A stretch of 64,000 bases of DNA from Ganoderma boninense (Eukaryota > Basidiomycota > Agaricomycetes > Polyporales > Polyporaceae). The stretch covers positions 806,001 through 870,000 of the forward strand of contig CM035308.1 in NCBI GenBank assembly GCA_002900995.3, read 5' to 3'. The position numbers and the translations under genes were made by a program. Positions 46,059 to 58,514 of this stretch are shown here, one piece after another. Position 1 is the first letter of the stretch. Every line of letters starts with the position of its first letter. Under the pieces are notes generated by a model. It ran no database searches. It saw only the letters and a list, made by a program, of their open reading frames with translations, and was not told the origin of the DNA.

Positions 46059-47985
46059 CTAGAGTAGCAATCCTTTGGGACCCAGGACAACTTTGTCCAG
46101 GCGGTTCTCGAGGGCCATCCATAGCACCACTTCAGAATCGGACTCGAGGATTTCTAGTGCTCGGATACAGGAAGTCATCATCGCCGGGCCCTGGTTGTTG
46201 ACGACTTGTGCTCGGGTGGTTTCGTTTCTGGCTAGCAGAGCCTGCCCAGTTCGAAGAGACCATATCCGAAGGGACTTGTCTCCTCCACCGGAAAATACGA
46301 AATCCTCGCTTGGATCCACGGTGATTCCCTAGGAGCAGCGGATGAGAACAAGAATGTGAGGATTGGTGAACTTTTCAATCTGAGATCTCTTACGAGCTTG
46401 GTGTCAAAACTTGGCGAGAACCCCGGAAACTCAAGAAGCGGTGTGTTGCCGCGCAGGAAGCGCAAATCATGCGTTTCTAGCTGTACCGTTGACGCGGGTC
46501 AGAAACTTCGCAAAGGCAAGATGCAGGTATAGCATGCATACATCGCCGCGCATCGTCCGAACGAGCAGCTCGTGTCCGCGGACAATACGAAGATACTCAA
46601 TGGAGGGCGTCATCTTCCACGGTGATGATCTTTCTGCCATGTTGACCACCAGGTCGGTCTTAACCCCTGGTTCGCGGGAGTCCCAACGATCGACTATTCC
46701 GTTTCTCATCCCCATCAACGTGATGTCCTGGGGGAGCCGTATGAGCAGAAGAAGACAGAGCAAAAGGTAGCAGAACAGCAGCGTACATCACTGTATTGAC
46801 ACAAAGCGAGCACGTCGCTCCCTCTTGGCAGACGGATATATGCGTCGCTCTCCATGTCGAGAAAACAGATTGCGGCCTTGCGTCCACCTGAGCTATTCGA
46901 TCAATGACGGCCAGGTAAGGAGGGAACGGTGTCTAGCTCACCGAGCACAACTTTTTGACCTCGGATTTGACCACACCATACGTCGCTGCATACTGTTGGG
47001 GGAATGTCGCGGAAAAAACATCGCCTGAAATATGACATGAGTGATCATCGCATTACAGAACGGATGACATGAAGCACACCCCATAAAGCCGTCCCTGGTG
47101 ATGAGAAGCCTCGCCGGCGACCCAAGAGACGCTGCCCTATTTATCGAGAACGCAGCGTTCAGCTCGTTTGTCCTGATCACAGGCAATATGTCATTAATCA
47201 TCCGACATACATGCAAACTGTTCCTGAGCGAGTTATGGACGTGATCTGTGCACGGTAACAAATCATCATATGAGTGAATGATTTTAAAATCCAGAATAAG
47301 TGGGACGCGGCTCACCTGTGTTCGCAGACTAAATTCGGCTATCCCTGTGTCTGTGGGATCGTCTGTCTGCAGCGAGTATAGCCAGCCAGTGGCATCGCCG
47401 ATGAGGAGCTTGTTGTTGCCCTGTTACAGACGCTATCAAGCTAATTACACATGTTACAGTCAAGATTCAGCCTTGCAAACCTGGGCACAGAGCGCGGTTA
47501 CCAGACCATCAAATTGGATTCTAGCAGCATCAGTCCTCAGGTTGGTTGCTGGCTTCGACAGCTTCGCCATTTGTATATCACTAAGAGAGAAAATGACCCG
47601 TGTTCATATGCGTAGATAGAGGGAAGACGTACTGAATACATGTCCTCCGGTACGTACCAAAAGGTGATTGCTTGAACGCATTTAGCGAGTTCCATACTGA
47701 CACATTTTGTGATCTCGACTTGGTATTTGCCTCTTCCGAACCCTCATCTTCCTCTTGGTTTCTATGCTTCAAGCCCTGTCGTCGCTTTCGAGGCGGGCTC
47801 CTGGAGCGCGTCCGGTGTAAGGGTCGTCTTCGGTTAGATTGTAGTCGTTCCGGAGGTAGCGTGGCAACGTGGACTTCTTGCGGCGCCGGGGGCCGCGATG
47901 GCGTTCCTGCTGGTCTAGATGCCAAGGGGAAGTACCGTTTCCTCTCGTCGTCCCAGTACAGTCCGGGAAGGTCCCTTGGTGCCAT
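46059..47985 (-). CDS. DCAF4: DCAF4-like WD40-repeat protein
   Basis: Probable substrate receptor of CUL4-DDB1 ubiquitin ligase, by resemblance to DCAF4/WDR21 (inference from motif order). The first exon (47985 leftward) begins MAPRDLPGLYWDDERKRYFP, the short N-terminal motif typical of this group. A basic Arg/Ser-rich patch follows (RTRSRSPPRKRRQGLKHR), likely an NLS. Later exons give WD40 strands such as NKLLIGDATGWLYSL, DITLMGMRNGIVDRWDSREP, and the last repeat DPSEDFVFSGGGDKSLRIWS (GD...RIWS). The stop is at 46059. About eight introns interrupt the gene, and not every junction was resolved. It is convergent with MOB1, with 243 bp between the stops. Confidence 0.75.
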
Positions 47986-48672
47986 GTTTTGTCTACAGTG
48001 CCGCCCTTTCTATCTCAGAAGAGCGATGTTAGATGGTCTGCACCCACCCACAAGTACAATCTGTCAAGCAGTAAGGAAAGGGTACTTACGCGATACTACT
48101 CAGCGCCTCTGAATGTGGAGCTGTAGTGTCTTGACACCGCTGGACAGGGCTCCCCAAATGTTTTTAGGGCGAGTCCCACGCGCAAAGGGGGGTCAGAATG
48201 CCGTAGATGCTCTCCTTCGGATGCTGGATATCTTCACTGTTGCAACACGCACGCCGACATATCAGAGATGGGGGGTGAGAGATGTGATGAGGCCCGCAGA
48301 GGAAGAGAGAAAATGATTATGGGAAGTCGAGGATGGGATGCTGTGGACGTTGGATCGCAGATCTGTCCTCTTACGTCAGGGGCGCCGGCGCGTTCCCGAG
48401 GTGTCGAATGCGCAGCGACCCGTTCTCGCGAGCTTGTCTTCGAGGCTCGCCCTCGTCCTCGACGCTCCATTCTCCCCTCTTCCTCCCTTTTTTCTTCTCT
48501 GATCCCTCCCGCCCTCCGCTCTCCCCCTTCCTGTTGACCGCACAGCTCAGATTCTGTCTTTGCGCAGGCAGGCTCTGCAGTTGCTACAATAGCCCTGTAC
48601 TCTTCCCAAGTTGGAACTTACCCGCCGCTCCTTTAACCTCCCAATCTATCCGCGGAAACCTCTCTCGCAACT
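47986..48672. promoter_or_regulatory. Divergent intergenic region, DCAF4-like and transporter-like genes
   Basis: CT-rich on the right side (about 48470-48660), fitting a leader for the downstream gene. No additional gene was seen. Confidence 0.4.
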
Positions 48673-50381
48673 ATGGCCGCCACCCCACGCTCGCCCACCC
48701 CACCGCGTTCGCCCACCGTACGCTCGCCCAGCTTAGACTCCTTCGACTCTCGCGGCATCTCTCCTGCTGATGTCTTTGATCCCTCCGCCGCGCTCATCCT
48801 CGTCCCGGACACAGACGACGCGACCGCCGCCGCCTTCGATTTCTCGAGCGACGAGGAGGAACCAGGCCAGGCCGACCTTCAGGCCGAGCGCGTCCGCAAC
48901 TCGTCCATTCCCCCGCTCTCCTCGACCTCCATCTACCTCTATCTCCTCGCGCCCTTTCTCAAGCTCGGCGCGCTCCTCATCCCGTCGCTAGACATTCCCC
49001 TCAGCGCTGCCGCGCCTGCGCTCCTCCTTTTCGCCGCGCTGTCGCTCTTCACGCGTCATCTGTGGTACATGCTCGCGCGGTATGTGCGGCGCACGGACAT
49101 GGAGGAGATCGTACTCGAGACGTTGGCGCGAGGCAGGGGTAGGGATGGACGTAGGATGGCTCTCCGGCAAGCCGTACGGCTGTTCGTCCAGATCATGAGG
49201 GTCTCCCTCGCCGCGTTATACCTCAGACGTATGTCTTCCCAATCATATCTCTCTGTCGCCGCCTCGCTCATGTCGTGACCGTGCAGTGTCCGTGGACATG
49301 CTCCTCACGTATTTCCCGAACGTACTTGCGGTTCCCTCGAGGCTCGTCACGACAATTGTTCTGGTAGCGCTCATCGCGCCCGTGTATTCTGCACGCACCC
49401 TCGCTTCGAAGAGCGTCGTATACGCGTCTTGGATATCCGTAGGGGCCTATGCCGCCTGGTTCGCGTGCACAATCTATATGTACACCAAGCATATAGTGGA
49501 ACCAATCGCCTATTCCTCATCCCTCGGTAAATTATGGGATGGGATCCGTGAGTCCATCTCGGTCACTATTGCGGTATGCTTGCCTGATGTTTTTCACAAT
49601 AGCTGCGTTTGCGTTTACTTTCGCAACATCGTCCACTGTTCCTCTGTATGCATCCCTCAAGGGGACTACTGAACCAATGATGCCCAAGTCTAAGCGGTCC
49701 AAGTCCTTCAGGCTCTTATCTCTCTTGTCTGTGATCCTCGCCGTCGCGTTCACTTTGCCTCTCGTATTCTTCGAGGCCTCCGCCAAAGTACCGGTACGTT
49801 TTTACCAGTTCCTTTTCCCTAGAGCATCACACCGAGCCCTGACGCAGCGCCAGGAACTCCCCTCTGCCGAGCTCAAGGCGACTGTCGCCGTCTTCGGCTC
49901 CATTGCCCTCCTCTTCTCCGTCCCCTCCATCCTCATCACCACCCCCGCGCTCCCCCTCCCGCTTCCCCTTCGCCGCGCCACCTCCCTCCCCGCATCGAAA
50001 CTTCTCATCTACCTCGCCACCGTCGGCCTGGCGCTCCTCCCCGCAAGCGTCACGCGCGTCGGCAGCGACCTCGTCCTGCTGCTCGCCTTCCTCAGCACGT
50101 ACGTCGCGCCCGCATTCATCCACATCACTATCCACAACTTCCGGCGGCCGCTCTCGATCGTCATCCCCCCCACCGCCAACACGACGCCGCGCCCGGCGGA
50201 GCCGAGCGCGAGCACAAGCGACTCGAGGCACGACGAGCTCCTGCAGAGGAAGGAGCGCACGCTGCAGCGGCGCAGGCTCGGCCGGCGGCTCATCTGGGAC
50301 GTCGCGGTGTGGGTCCTGCTCGTCCCCGTCGGGGGCGGGGGGCTCGTGTGGGCCGTCCAGCGTATGCTGGGAAACTGGTAG
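48673..50381 (+). CDS. Multi-span membrane protein, amino acid/auxin permease-like
   Basis: Four exons (48673-49228, 49287-49547, 49603-49793 and 49848-50381) encode 513 residues. The first 90 residues are hydrophilic with many SP/TP sites and an acidic patch (FDFSSDEEEPGQ). About ten hydrophobic segments follow, for example VSVDMLLTYFPNVLAV and LVTTIVLVALIAPVYSA. The exon 2/3 join produces GIPAFAFTFATSSTVPLYAS. This resembles the conserved mid-protein motif of the AAAP (SLC32/36/38) family, where an F-A-F-T-x-x-x-S/N-x-x-P-x-Y pattern precedes a loop. The C-terminus is a basic cytosolic tail with a final membrane span. If the assignment is right, it moves amino acids across the vacuolar or plasma membrane. 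The first half is divergent, so a different membrane-protein family is possible. Confidence 0.7.
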
Positions 50382-51188
50382 CAAGGAGGTAATGTGTGTA
50401 TGTGTGTGGAAGAAGAATCTGTTTCCGCGTAATATAGACGTTTCCTTCTGGCGCGCAGGTCGGGACGGAGGGTCGATCGGGGCTTTTTCTTGTTTTTTTT
50501 TTCTTCTTTTTCTTCATTCATTCTGTAGCCTTGATTGGAAAAAACCTTGGACGGACACTTGGGATATGTACACTTACTACTTACCTTCCTCCGAACTCTC
50601 TCACCTTATCGTGTGTCGATTTGTTAGTTTGTTTGCTTTGTTGCTTGTTGCCTGCCGTTGTATCTGTATGTATCAGTAGACTTCTGTTGAGCCCCCCCCC
50701 CACCCCCAGCTGTGGGTGGGAGCTGCGAACGTTGGATTTACATGTTCGCGTTTTTTTGTATTTTTGTGACACCGGTACCCTTTTAATGCAGCCTTTTGAA
50801 ACTTCCCACTACATGCTAGTATTTGATTCAGGTGTAATTCTTCTACCTTCTGGTGTAAATGTCATATCAATCACCTGTTGCAGGAGAAGGATGTGTGGAC
50901 CACAACGCAACAACATGCCCGAAGAACCGGAGAAGCGGTCGGTGGCTGTTCACATGTACATCTCTTCTACACCTAAGTATGCGCCTTCAAGCTCGTGATC
51001 ATCAACCCGGGGTATCGGCCCCGTAGAAAGATCCGCATACTTCCGTCCTGCGGATAACGGGACGGGAAACACTGTGGGGAAAGAGTGGAGGTTTCTATTA
51101 GGGCCGCGGGCGGGCCATTCTAACTTAGACAGCAGATAAAGATACAGATACCAACTCGAAGACGAGCTCGAAGCACACGTCAATTCAT
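50382..51188. other. Intergenic between convergent genes
   Basis: Contains a T/C-rich run near 50490-50515 and a nine-C run near 50692-50700. Otherwise nothing was recognised. Confidence 0.45.
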
Positions 51189-53070
51189 TTACATGTACTC
51201 CTCCTCGTCCATGTCGTCGAAGGGCCAGTGCGCCGCGATCTGAGCATATTCCTCCTCCTCCTCCTCCTCATCCGCGGCCATCGTCAATGTAGCCTCCTTG
51301 AACTGTCTGCTGCGTTCCATGGCCGCCTCGTAGAGCGCAGCGGGCACCCAGCCGTCCTCCCCACACCCGACCACGTTCTGGGCACCCTCGAGCGCCCCGT
51401 CCGCCCCCCGCTGCGTCGCGTCGAGCTTCGTCGTCGCGCGGACGTCCTCCGCGTCGAACGCGAAGGGGCACGGCGCGCCGCGCGCCCCCGTGAGCGCCCC
51501 CCACTTCGCCGCGGCTTCGATGAGGTCGACCTTGAGCGGGAAGCTCTCGCCCTCCCAGGGCTCGCTGGAATGGGTGAACAGGCGGTGGCGGAGCACGTTC
51601 ACGGGGTCCGTCATCGCGGCGTGGTGCGGCGCGTTGTGCGCCTGCGTGTTCCGGGCGTAGTGGTAGTGGACGAGGCGGCGGCGGTAGAGCTCCGCCTCCC
51701 AGCTGCGCCGGCTTTCGCTCATGTCGCCGAAGTTCTCCGGGAGCGAGGGCCGCGCCATGGATTCCGAGACGGCGTCGCCGTAGTTCTGCAGCCGTTGGGG
51801 TATGACGGCGTGGAGGAAGGGGGGCAGGACCGAGGCGTGCTGCCAGTCGATCAGGCCGACGATGCGCAGGGCGTTCGACTCCGAGTCCGAGTCGGGCGAC
51901 CCGGAGACGACGATGTTGCTCGGCTGGAGATCGGGGTGGCGGATGCAGAAACGACCGCTGAGGGCTGGGTCCCTGGGTACGAGCCGCGATGCGATGCTGA
52001 GGAAGCGGTTGAGGTTGTCGACGTGGTCGGATGGCGACTGTTCCTTGTACTGGTAGGCTTCTCTGCGCGTGCGCTGGAACGGCAACAGCGGTCGGCCAAA
52101 CCGCTGCAGATACGCCAGTTCCTTTTGGGCACCGCTTACGAGGGCCGCTTCGGCCGTTTTGTCTGCAGTTATCAATTAGTTTATAGGCATACCGAGAAAC
52201 ATGTAGAGAACAGCCTACATGGTCCTCGATCTACGTCGAGCTGTGATCTCCTACCAAACCATAGAGGCAGACGTGTATCCGGGCCGACGCTGAAACGCTG
52301 GTTTTGTAGCAGTGGGATGCCCGGTCTTCCAGTCACTTTTTCCAAATCATCGGTGTAGTAAAGGCTTCCGCCAGCGGGGAAAGGAATCTGCATCATTTGC
52401 GACTCAAGTTCAGCAAGCTGACGCGTGATGGAAACGATGTCCCCTTCCCCTAGGTCAAACCATATGTCGCTCAAGTATGTGCCTCGCACAAACTCCATGA
52501 AGACATACTCTGTCCCCGCTGCGTTGTCCGCCACAGGTGAGTGTCCGTATATCTCGGGTATAGGCAGCCCAGAGGAACGTAGGAAGGCCATAGTGGCCAC
52601 TTCGCTCGCTACAGTGAAGTACTTGGGGACCGTGGCCGGGTACGGAATACGAGCCACCATTTGGAAGCCACAGCGCATGGTTATGAGGAAGGTGCGGTTG
52701 AACCCGCCCTCAGCGAGCTTTTTCAGGTCGACGATGTCATCAGGACTTCGGCCGACGGACTCTGCTGCCAGTCGACGGAGCCCGTCGACATTGAAGACGC
52801 GTCTGCGTTCCGAGTGGCGGAGGGCGTCGTTGAAGCTGAACGGGACAAATTTCAATCAAGTACGGGGTAAGGAGACTGTTATTAGTATGCTTACATCCAC
52901 CGCCCCGACGTGTTCTCAAAAAGGTCCGAGTCGCTACAACGGCGCGCTGTGACAGAGAACGTGCGGCAAGATGGCCGGTGGGTCGGGTGGGCAATGGATC
53001 TTGAGAAGGAAACGTGAAATGGATGTAGCTCGGATCCGGAGAAGCGAAGACGGCTGAGAGAAGGTGACAT
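51189..53070 (-). CDS. APH-fold kinase-like protein (AIM9 type), mitochondrial
   Basis: Three exons (53070-52895, 52835-52255 and 52162-51189) encode 576 residues. The N-terminus (MSPSLSRLRFSGSELH, later CRTFSVTARR) is a mitochondrial targeting sequence. It is followed by GRWIFNDALRHSERRRVFNV, as in fungal AIM9-like proteins. The APH/choline-kinase fold shows GGFNRTFLITM (ATP loop), MVARIPYP (Lys replaced by Arg in this motif), VFMEFVRGTYLSDIW, the catalytic loop FCIRHPDLQPSNIVV (HPDLxxxN) and GLIDWQHASVLPP (IDW metal motif). The C-terminus ends in a Glu-rich run. The family is annotated as phosphotransferases, but the physiological substrate is unknown. It is divergent from homeodomain gene 2, with 376 bp between starts. 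Confidence 0.88.
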
Positions 53071-53446
53071 TGGGACCGGCGACAAGTCGAAGGTGAGCCT
53101 CGCGCTCCTAAGACAGAGCATACGCATTATATGCGTATACGTAGAGGGCCGAGAGGGAAGAGATCCAACGCAAGACACCAGCCGGCCGCTGCACAGAATA
53201 CCCTTAGCTAGCAGAGACGGTTCAACGTTGCCTCCCGAGGCAGATGATAAACGACCTGGTTGCGTGGAGGGAGGACCAACTTAAGTTCCAACGGTTCAGC
53301 TGTCTTCAACAGGGTTTAACGCAGCCGAACACTGCATTCGGAAGGTGAGAGCCTGAGAGGGAAGATATCTAGCCGACCCAACTTGTCCCCAGACCGTCAC
53401 CAGCCTCCTCGTTGCTCCCTCTGGCCACATCCTGCAGGCTCCTCAC
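53071..53446. promoter_or_regulatory. Divergent promoter, APH-type gene and homeodomain gene 2
   Basis: 376 bp between the two start codons. No clear TATA box was found; CT-rich near 53395-53440. Confidence 0.4.
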
Positions 53447-55185
53447 ATGGAAGACGCTCTGTCACTGGGACGCACGCGGTCCGCTACAGCTGCCAACATA
53501 CGTGTTTGGTCGGCTACAACACCACATTCCCATTCGCGTGCCCGCACTGCAGGTCCGAGTCCCGCTCCTCGCTCGAGCCCAGCTACCGGCAGAGTCATCG
53601 CCAACACGGACCAGGTATATGCTCTCAAGCAATTTCTCGAACGGGTGGGCCCGGACGCTACGACGAAGGAGATAGAGGCCGTCGCTGCTGTGACTGGGCT
53701 GTACGTCTTCCTCATTACTTTGGCCGGTCTGATGTTCTCAACAAGATCATCGCTGCTGGAATCGTGGATCGTCGTCGATTCTGATTCTGTAGGGAGGGCA
53801 AATGGATCCGCCAGTGGATCAGGCGGCAAGTCAACAGCGGCAAAAGCAAGGCGAGAAAGGGCAAGAAGTCTACCAGCTCATCCGCCGGCGAAACTACCCC
53901 GTCGTCGCAGACATCTCGAGGCACCTCCCCAGACGGTTCGTTCACTTCGATTCTACCGCAGCTGGCTCCCGGTCAGGATCTTGCGAACATTGGAGCTGGC
54001 GCTCAGAGGTCCTCTTTCGTTGCGCTGGAGGGCTTCGAGGGCGGCTCAAAATCTCGCCAACTTTCTGGGCAGTCGACAACGGCATCTGTCATGGTTGCGG
54101 GTCACAGTGGCCTCGTCTCGCTGTCTTCTCCTGCTCCTGGCTACGACTGGAACAAAAGCACTCTCTCTCGCGGCGACCTTCTGAACCCCCAGGGCCACTC
54201 CAGTCCGATTCATACAGCTGATCCCGGAGCGTCTTTCATGGTGCCATTCCGCTCTGAGGCGACCTTTCAACACACTGCTGGCTTCTCTTCGCCCGAGTTT
54301 CGCGCCAATGCCCCACATTGGAGCGCATACCAGATAGCATACCCTCGCAACATTCGCGAAGCGGAGCTCTTTGCCAACGGTGTTAACGCTGTCTCTCCTG
54401 GTCCAGGCGGTTCGCAGACCTCTTCTCGCGCTTCCACTACAGTCGTTCCTGCGGCCATTCCTCCTTCGCAAAAATCCAACGTACCTGACTGCCTCACTGC
54501 CGGCTCGGCTTATCTCTATCGCCTCTTCCATGAAAGGCTGGCAGACGCTCCCCTGACGGCCCCTCCGGAAACGCCTCACCTCGACAGCGCAATGTATATG
54601 GCTGGCCTCACAAGGCCTTCAGGCACGACTGACGGTAGAGGTGCTTCTCAGGCTTTGCCTTCGGCGACGCTACTCTCGGCCTCTACGCCTCTGTTCTCGT
54701 CTGTCCTCGGTTACTCCGGCTACCCTGTGGCTTACCAGTTGCGTTTCTCTGACTTGGTCCACCTGTCCAAGAACGTCGGAGGCAGTGCTGAAGGCGACAC
54801 TGTCAAGGTTGAGGGACCATCTGCAAGCACTGTTGTCTCCGAGACGGTGGCCAACTCAGGTACGTCCTGTCGCTGGCATACTGGTCGGGAACGACTTACG
54901 CATCATGGATCGAAAAAAGACCCTGTCCTGAATGAAGCTTCAATGGTACACCACGGTCTCGATCAGTCAACGAGCGACATGGAGCCGTCACGGTCCCAGT
55001 TCTTGCGTATCATCGTCGATGCCGCCTCGGACGTGGCTAGGGAGGAAGGGGAAACGGAGGACGAACACGAGGTCGCCACGCCGTGTGATACAGCTGACAT
55101 GGTTATCTTAAAAGGGAAAGGGAAGGAGAAGCTCGCGAATACGCAGGTCGTGATCGTGGAAGTTACTGAGGTAGACGGGGCTTGA
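53447..55185 (+). CDS. Atypical homeodomain-like protein 2
   Basis: Two exons (53447-53700 and 53793-55185) encode up to 548 residues. A further 60-nt in-frame intron at about 54860-54919 (GTACGT to AAAAAG) is possible. The homeodomain-like region covers about residues 48-110: IANTDQVYALKQFLERVG, then TTKEIEAVAAVTGL, then EGKWIRQWIRRQVNSGKSK and a basic tail (ARKGKK). Helix 3 has Trp48, Ile49, Arg51 and Val53, so both the invariant Asn51 and Arg53 are replaced. The intron splits the Leu40 codon in phase 2, at the same place as in homeodomain gene 1. This argues for common descent. The long C-terminus is Ser/Thr/Ala-rich with an acidic end (EEGETEDEHEVATP) and no second domain. Nuclear location is likely. 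DNA binding is uncertain given the helix-3 changes. Confidence 0.7.
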
Positions 55186-55345
55186 GCTTGAAGACGAGCC
55201 ATTGTGTGTCGGAACCGGCAGTATTCTATGTGTGCGTTCGTATTAATATGGGAAGCAACCAATGCACACTACACGTATTGTTGCCTCGGGATGTCCCAAG
55301 TTCCAGTTATGTAGCGACGAAATCATGGCAGTTCGCGATATTTCA

Positions 55346-58326
55346 TCACGCGCGCAAGGATTTCAACGATGGAGGTACGAGTTCAGCCGGGAGCGCTTGC
55401 GCGACCTACAGGGGTAAGAGCATCCCATGAGCTCAGGAAAACGATAAAACCGAGAACGGCTGGGGGATACTTACCTTGCGCATGATATCTTCGCCGCCGA
55501 CCTCCCATCCGCTTTCCGCGACCGGGAGCATGCTCGACGTCACTAGTCGCGTCGCAAGGTTGCCAAGCCCGTACCGGTCTCCAGCATACTTTCTCCATTG
55601 CAGGATGTTGCGCAGGAGTTTGTGTTGCCGTGTGAGGAAGCGCCTGCGAGCAGGGATGGCTTGCGGGTCGAACCGAGGCTGATTGAGCTCGAGGAAGGGC
55701 GTGAGCGCAGTCTCCGTCTCGGTAAACGCCGTGTTGAAAACGGTGTAGACAGACTTGAGGAGCAACTAAAGTGGCCACGTCACGCACGGGATCCTTAGGT
55801 CTAGGAATCGAGGACACCCACCTCAAACTTCTGGCTCTGCTTGTCGACCGAAACTTCAATCTCTTCGGCCAAGTCCACCAAGCGGCGGATGTCCTTCGCC
55901 GAGTATGGGTCGAGCCCGCCGCCCTCGATGATACGGCAGAGCCTTGGGATGAGTGCCGTCGTGATCATGGCCGAGACGAGGTCACCGTCGGGCCCCAGTT
56001 CAGGTTCGTCTTCGTCGTCCTCGTCGGCAGGGCGCGAGTACTGATACAGCGACGCGTACCAGCCGAACGAGTCGAGGCTCCTCGGACGCTATTCCCACAC
56101 ACACACATCGTCGTCAGCCTCACCCTCCAAGCACAGCACGCATACACGCACCTCGAGCGGGTTCCACCCGAGCACCTCGAGCCGCACCCAGAACTCCCAC
56201 GCGCCGACCATCCCGAGCCCGCCCCACGCGCCCGCGTAGACGTCCGCGAACTTCGTGCGCCACTCCCCGAACCACTTGGCGAGCCCGACGTCCGGGTCCC
56301 TGAACTCCTTCGCCTTCACGTCCGCCATGACGTCCTTGGCGTCCGCCAGGAGGCGCCCCATCGCGGTGCGGTAGTCGTCCGCGTCGCCCGGGGGCAGGGA
56401 CGCGTCCGTCGAGTAGCCTTGTTCATCCTCCTCCGCCTGTTTGCGCTGCTGGTTCGCTGCGCGCCGGCGGACGCGACGGGCGTCGCGGGCGGAGGCGCGG
56501 TTGGCGCGGGCTGCGGGCGAGTTCGCGGAGGGGATCGTGCGGCCGAGGTCGTCCACCTCCTCTTGGGCTGGGGGCTGGAGGGAGGGAGGGGTGCCGAGGA
56601 AGAGCGTGAGGTCGTCGGTGTCCTCTGCGCGTCGCCGTTGCGCGACCATCTCTGCGCGCTCTTTCATGAGCGAGATGTGCTCCTCTTCCAGCTTCTCTAG
56701 TGGGGGATACTGGATCCCCGTAAATAGGCGTTAGGGTCGGGGGGCGATACAGGTGGGGGTAAAGGGGGCTGAGCGCACCTTCTCGTCGAGGAACGTGGCG
56801 ACGCTCTCCATCCACTCCCGGAAGGCAGAGAACCAGCTGCGTTTGTCCTCGGCTTTGGCGACCATTTCGCGCAATTCTATCTCTCGCTGTTCGAGGAGAC
56901 GTTGCTCTTCACCGAGTTTGGATAGGGAAGTGGAGTGTTGCGCATGCGATGTCGTCAGCTCGCTCATTGACTGTGTTAGTCGGGCGATGGCGGCGCTCAT
57001 AGTAGGTATCGGGGTGATGGGAGGTACTGTGAAAGAGAGTGAATGCCATGGAGATTGGGTAGGTAAGAAACGTACTTGGGGCAGCCTTGTACACCGGCTT
57101 GGCAGCGGGCTCTGGCGACTGTTCACGGAGCCCACCACGGCGCAGCTGTTCTTGTTCCCACTCCTTCGTTTCCTCATCTTCCTCCTCCCTACAGGAGGTG
57201 GTTAACATATACAGTCCCTAATACAATCGGAAGACTTACGCGTCCACTATCATCTCGTTCATCTCTGCTCGACGTTTTTGAGCCTCTTGCTTCCTTGACT
57301 TCTTGCCTAGTGCAATTCGCTCTTGAGCACTCGTGTACTCCGCAAATTCTATTGAACACGAAGTGAGCCTTTGTCCCCGCTATCATTCACCAATGCTCTA
57401 CTCGCCATCGGCAGCATCACCCAGTTCGTCATCTTCCCTCATAAGTCGACTCTCTGGATGCGGTCCTTGGGAAAAGTCATCCCGTTTGGAGATCGACAAT
57501 GAGATATAGTCGTCGCCATCCTTATTTGAACGGATTCGTTCACGCTTCTGTTTCGCGGCGAGGATCGAGGAGGCGGACGGGATGGCTGTCTCTGCTTGGT
57601 CGTCTGTAATTGCGCTCAGGGCCGATAGTTGGGCAGGCGAATCAACGTCCATAGAGACGTCCGCATCATAAGAATCCGCGGGCAAAGGAGGCCGAGCGGA
57701 TGGCGTGCTAGCCTTGAGTTGGGATAGGTAGGCAGCATCGTATGTGGGTCCAGTGGATAGTTGCGAGATGTCTAGGTCAGACTGCGCGGCCCTGTGATCG
57801 AGGTCAGTGCTTGAAAGCAAACTATAAGACCCTTCGGTCCTCGGACTTCCATGTACACGAGCACTTTCGTTGGGTAGGAGAAATGGTATATATTCTGTTG
57901 TGAGGTAGTGAAATAATGAGGGGTACAGTGTACATGGAAGTCCGAGCACGAGGAGCCACCGCCGCTCGAGCAAGTTTCGCGTACCCTGCGCTCTTTGACA
58001 ACGTCAACTTTTTACTCAAGACACCTTTCTTAAGCTTGAACGCCTCCCCTTCATCCTGCGTACGCGCGCACCCGTCAGAAGTTACCGAAACAGAGCATAT
58101 CGACGTCTCACCTCTTCCTCTCCGCCGAAGCTAAGCGCGGTCTTTGGCTTCGTTCGTGTTTTCGTCTTCTTCTTGAGCCTTGCAGCGATTGCTATTGGTG
58201 ACTCCTCTGCTTCCGCTTCCCCCTTCTCTTCATGTACAGGTGGGGCATCCGGACCTGGGGTAGATATACGCGCTCGTTGAGACTGCTTTGTCTTGCTCCG
58301 CTTGAACACAACTGGAGAATCTGCCA
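55346..58326 (-). CDS. PAXBP1: GCFC-domain splicing factor (PAXBP1/GCFC homologue)
   Basis: Member of the GCFC family; the relatives PAXBP1/GCFC2 and yeast Ntr2 act in spliceosome disassembly (family knowledge). The start is at 58326 (MADSPVVFKRSKTKQSQRAR) and the stop at 55348-55346, with about eight introns. N-terminal motifs are LKKKTKTRTKPKTALSFGGE and LTLSKSAGYAKLARA. A central segment includes DSPAQLSALS and RIRSNKDGDDYISL, then EDDELGDAADG. The hallmark helix EYTSAQERIALGKKSRKQEA lies at the 57.3 kb join, with EEEDEETKEWEQEQLRRGG after it. The C-terminal GCFC domain contains LGMVGAWEFWVRLEVLGWNP, then DSFGWYASLYQYSRP, and LLLKSVYTVFNTAFTETETA. It is divergent from the Rad60-type gene, with 188 bp between the starts. 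Confidence 0.9.
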
Positions 58327-58514
58327 TGATATCAACAAGAACTCTGAGCCAAGAGGAGCCAAACAGTAGTGAAACAAGCACAACAAGCAGGGGCCACCAG
58401 ACAGCTGAGGTTTCGCCGACAGTGAGAATGAGACGCGAACAGGTCGAGTCGCGTCTGTCCCCGTTTCGCGGCTTCGAGTGAATAGACGCTTAGAAGAGAC
58501 GCTCGATCACGTGA
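58327..58514. promoter_or_regulatory. Compact shared promoter of PAXBP1 and the Rad60-type gene
   Basis: Only 188 bp separate the two start codons, so the promoters must overlap. It contains GATCACGTGAA near 58504, an E-box-like CACGTG core. Confidence 0.5.

Noticed and set aside
51228..52358. 376-codon plus-strand ORF opposite the APH-type gene
   Set aside because: High-GC antisense ORF. The minus strand carries catalytic motifs and consistent introns.
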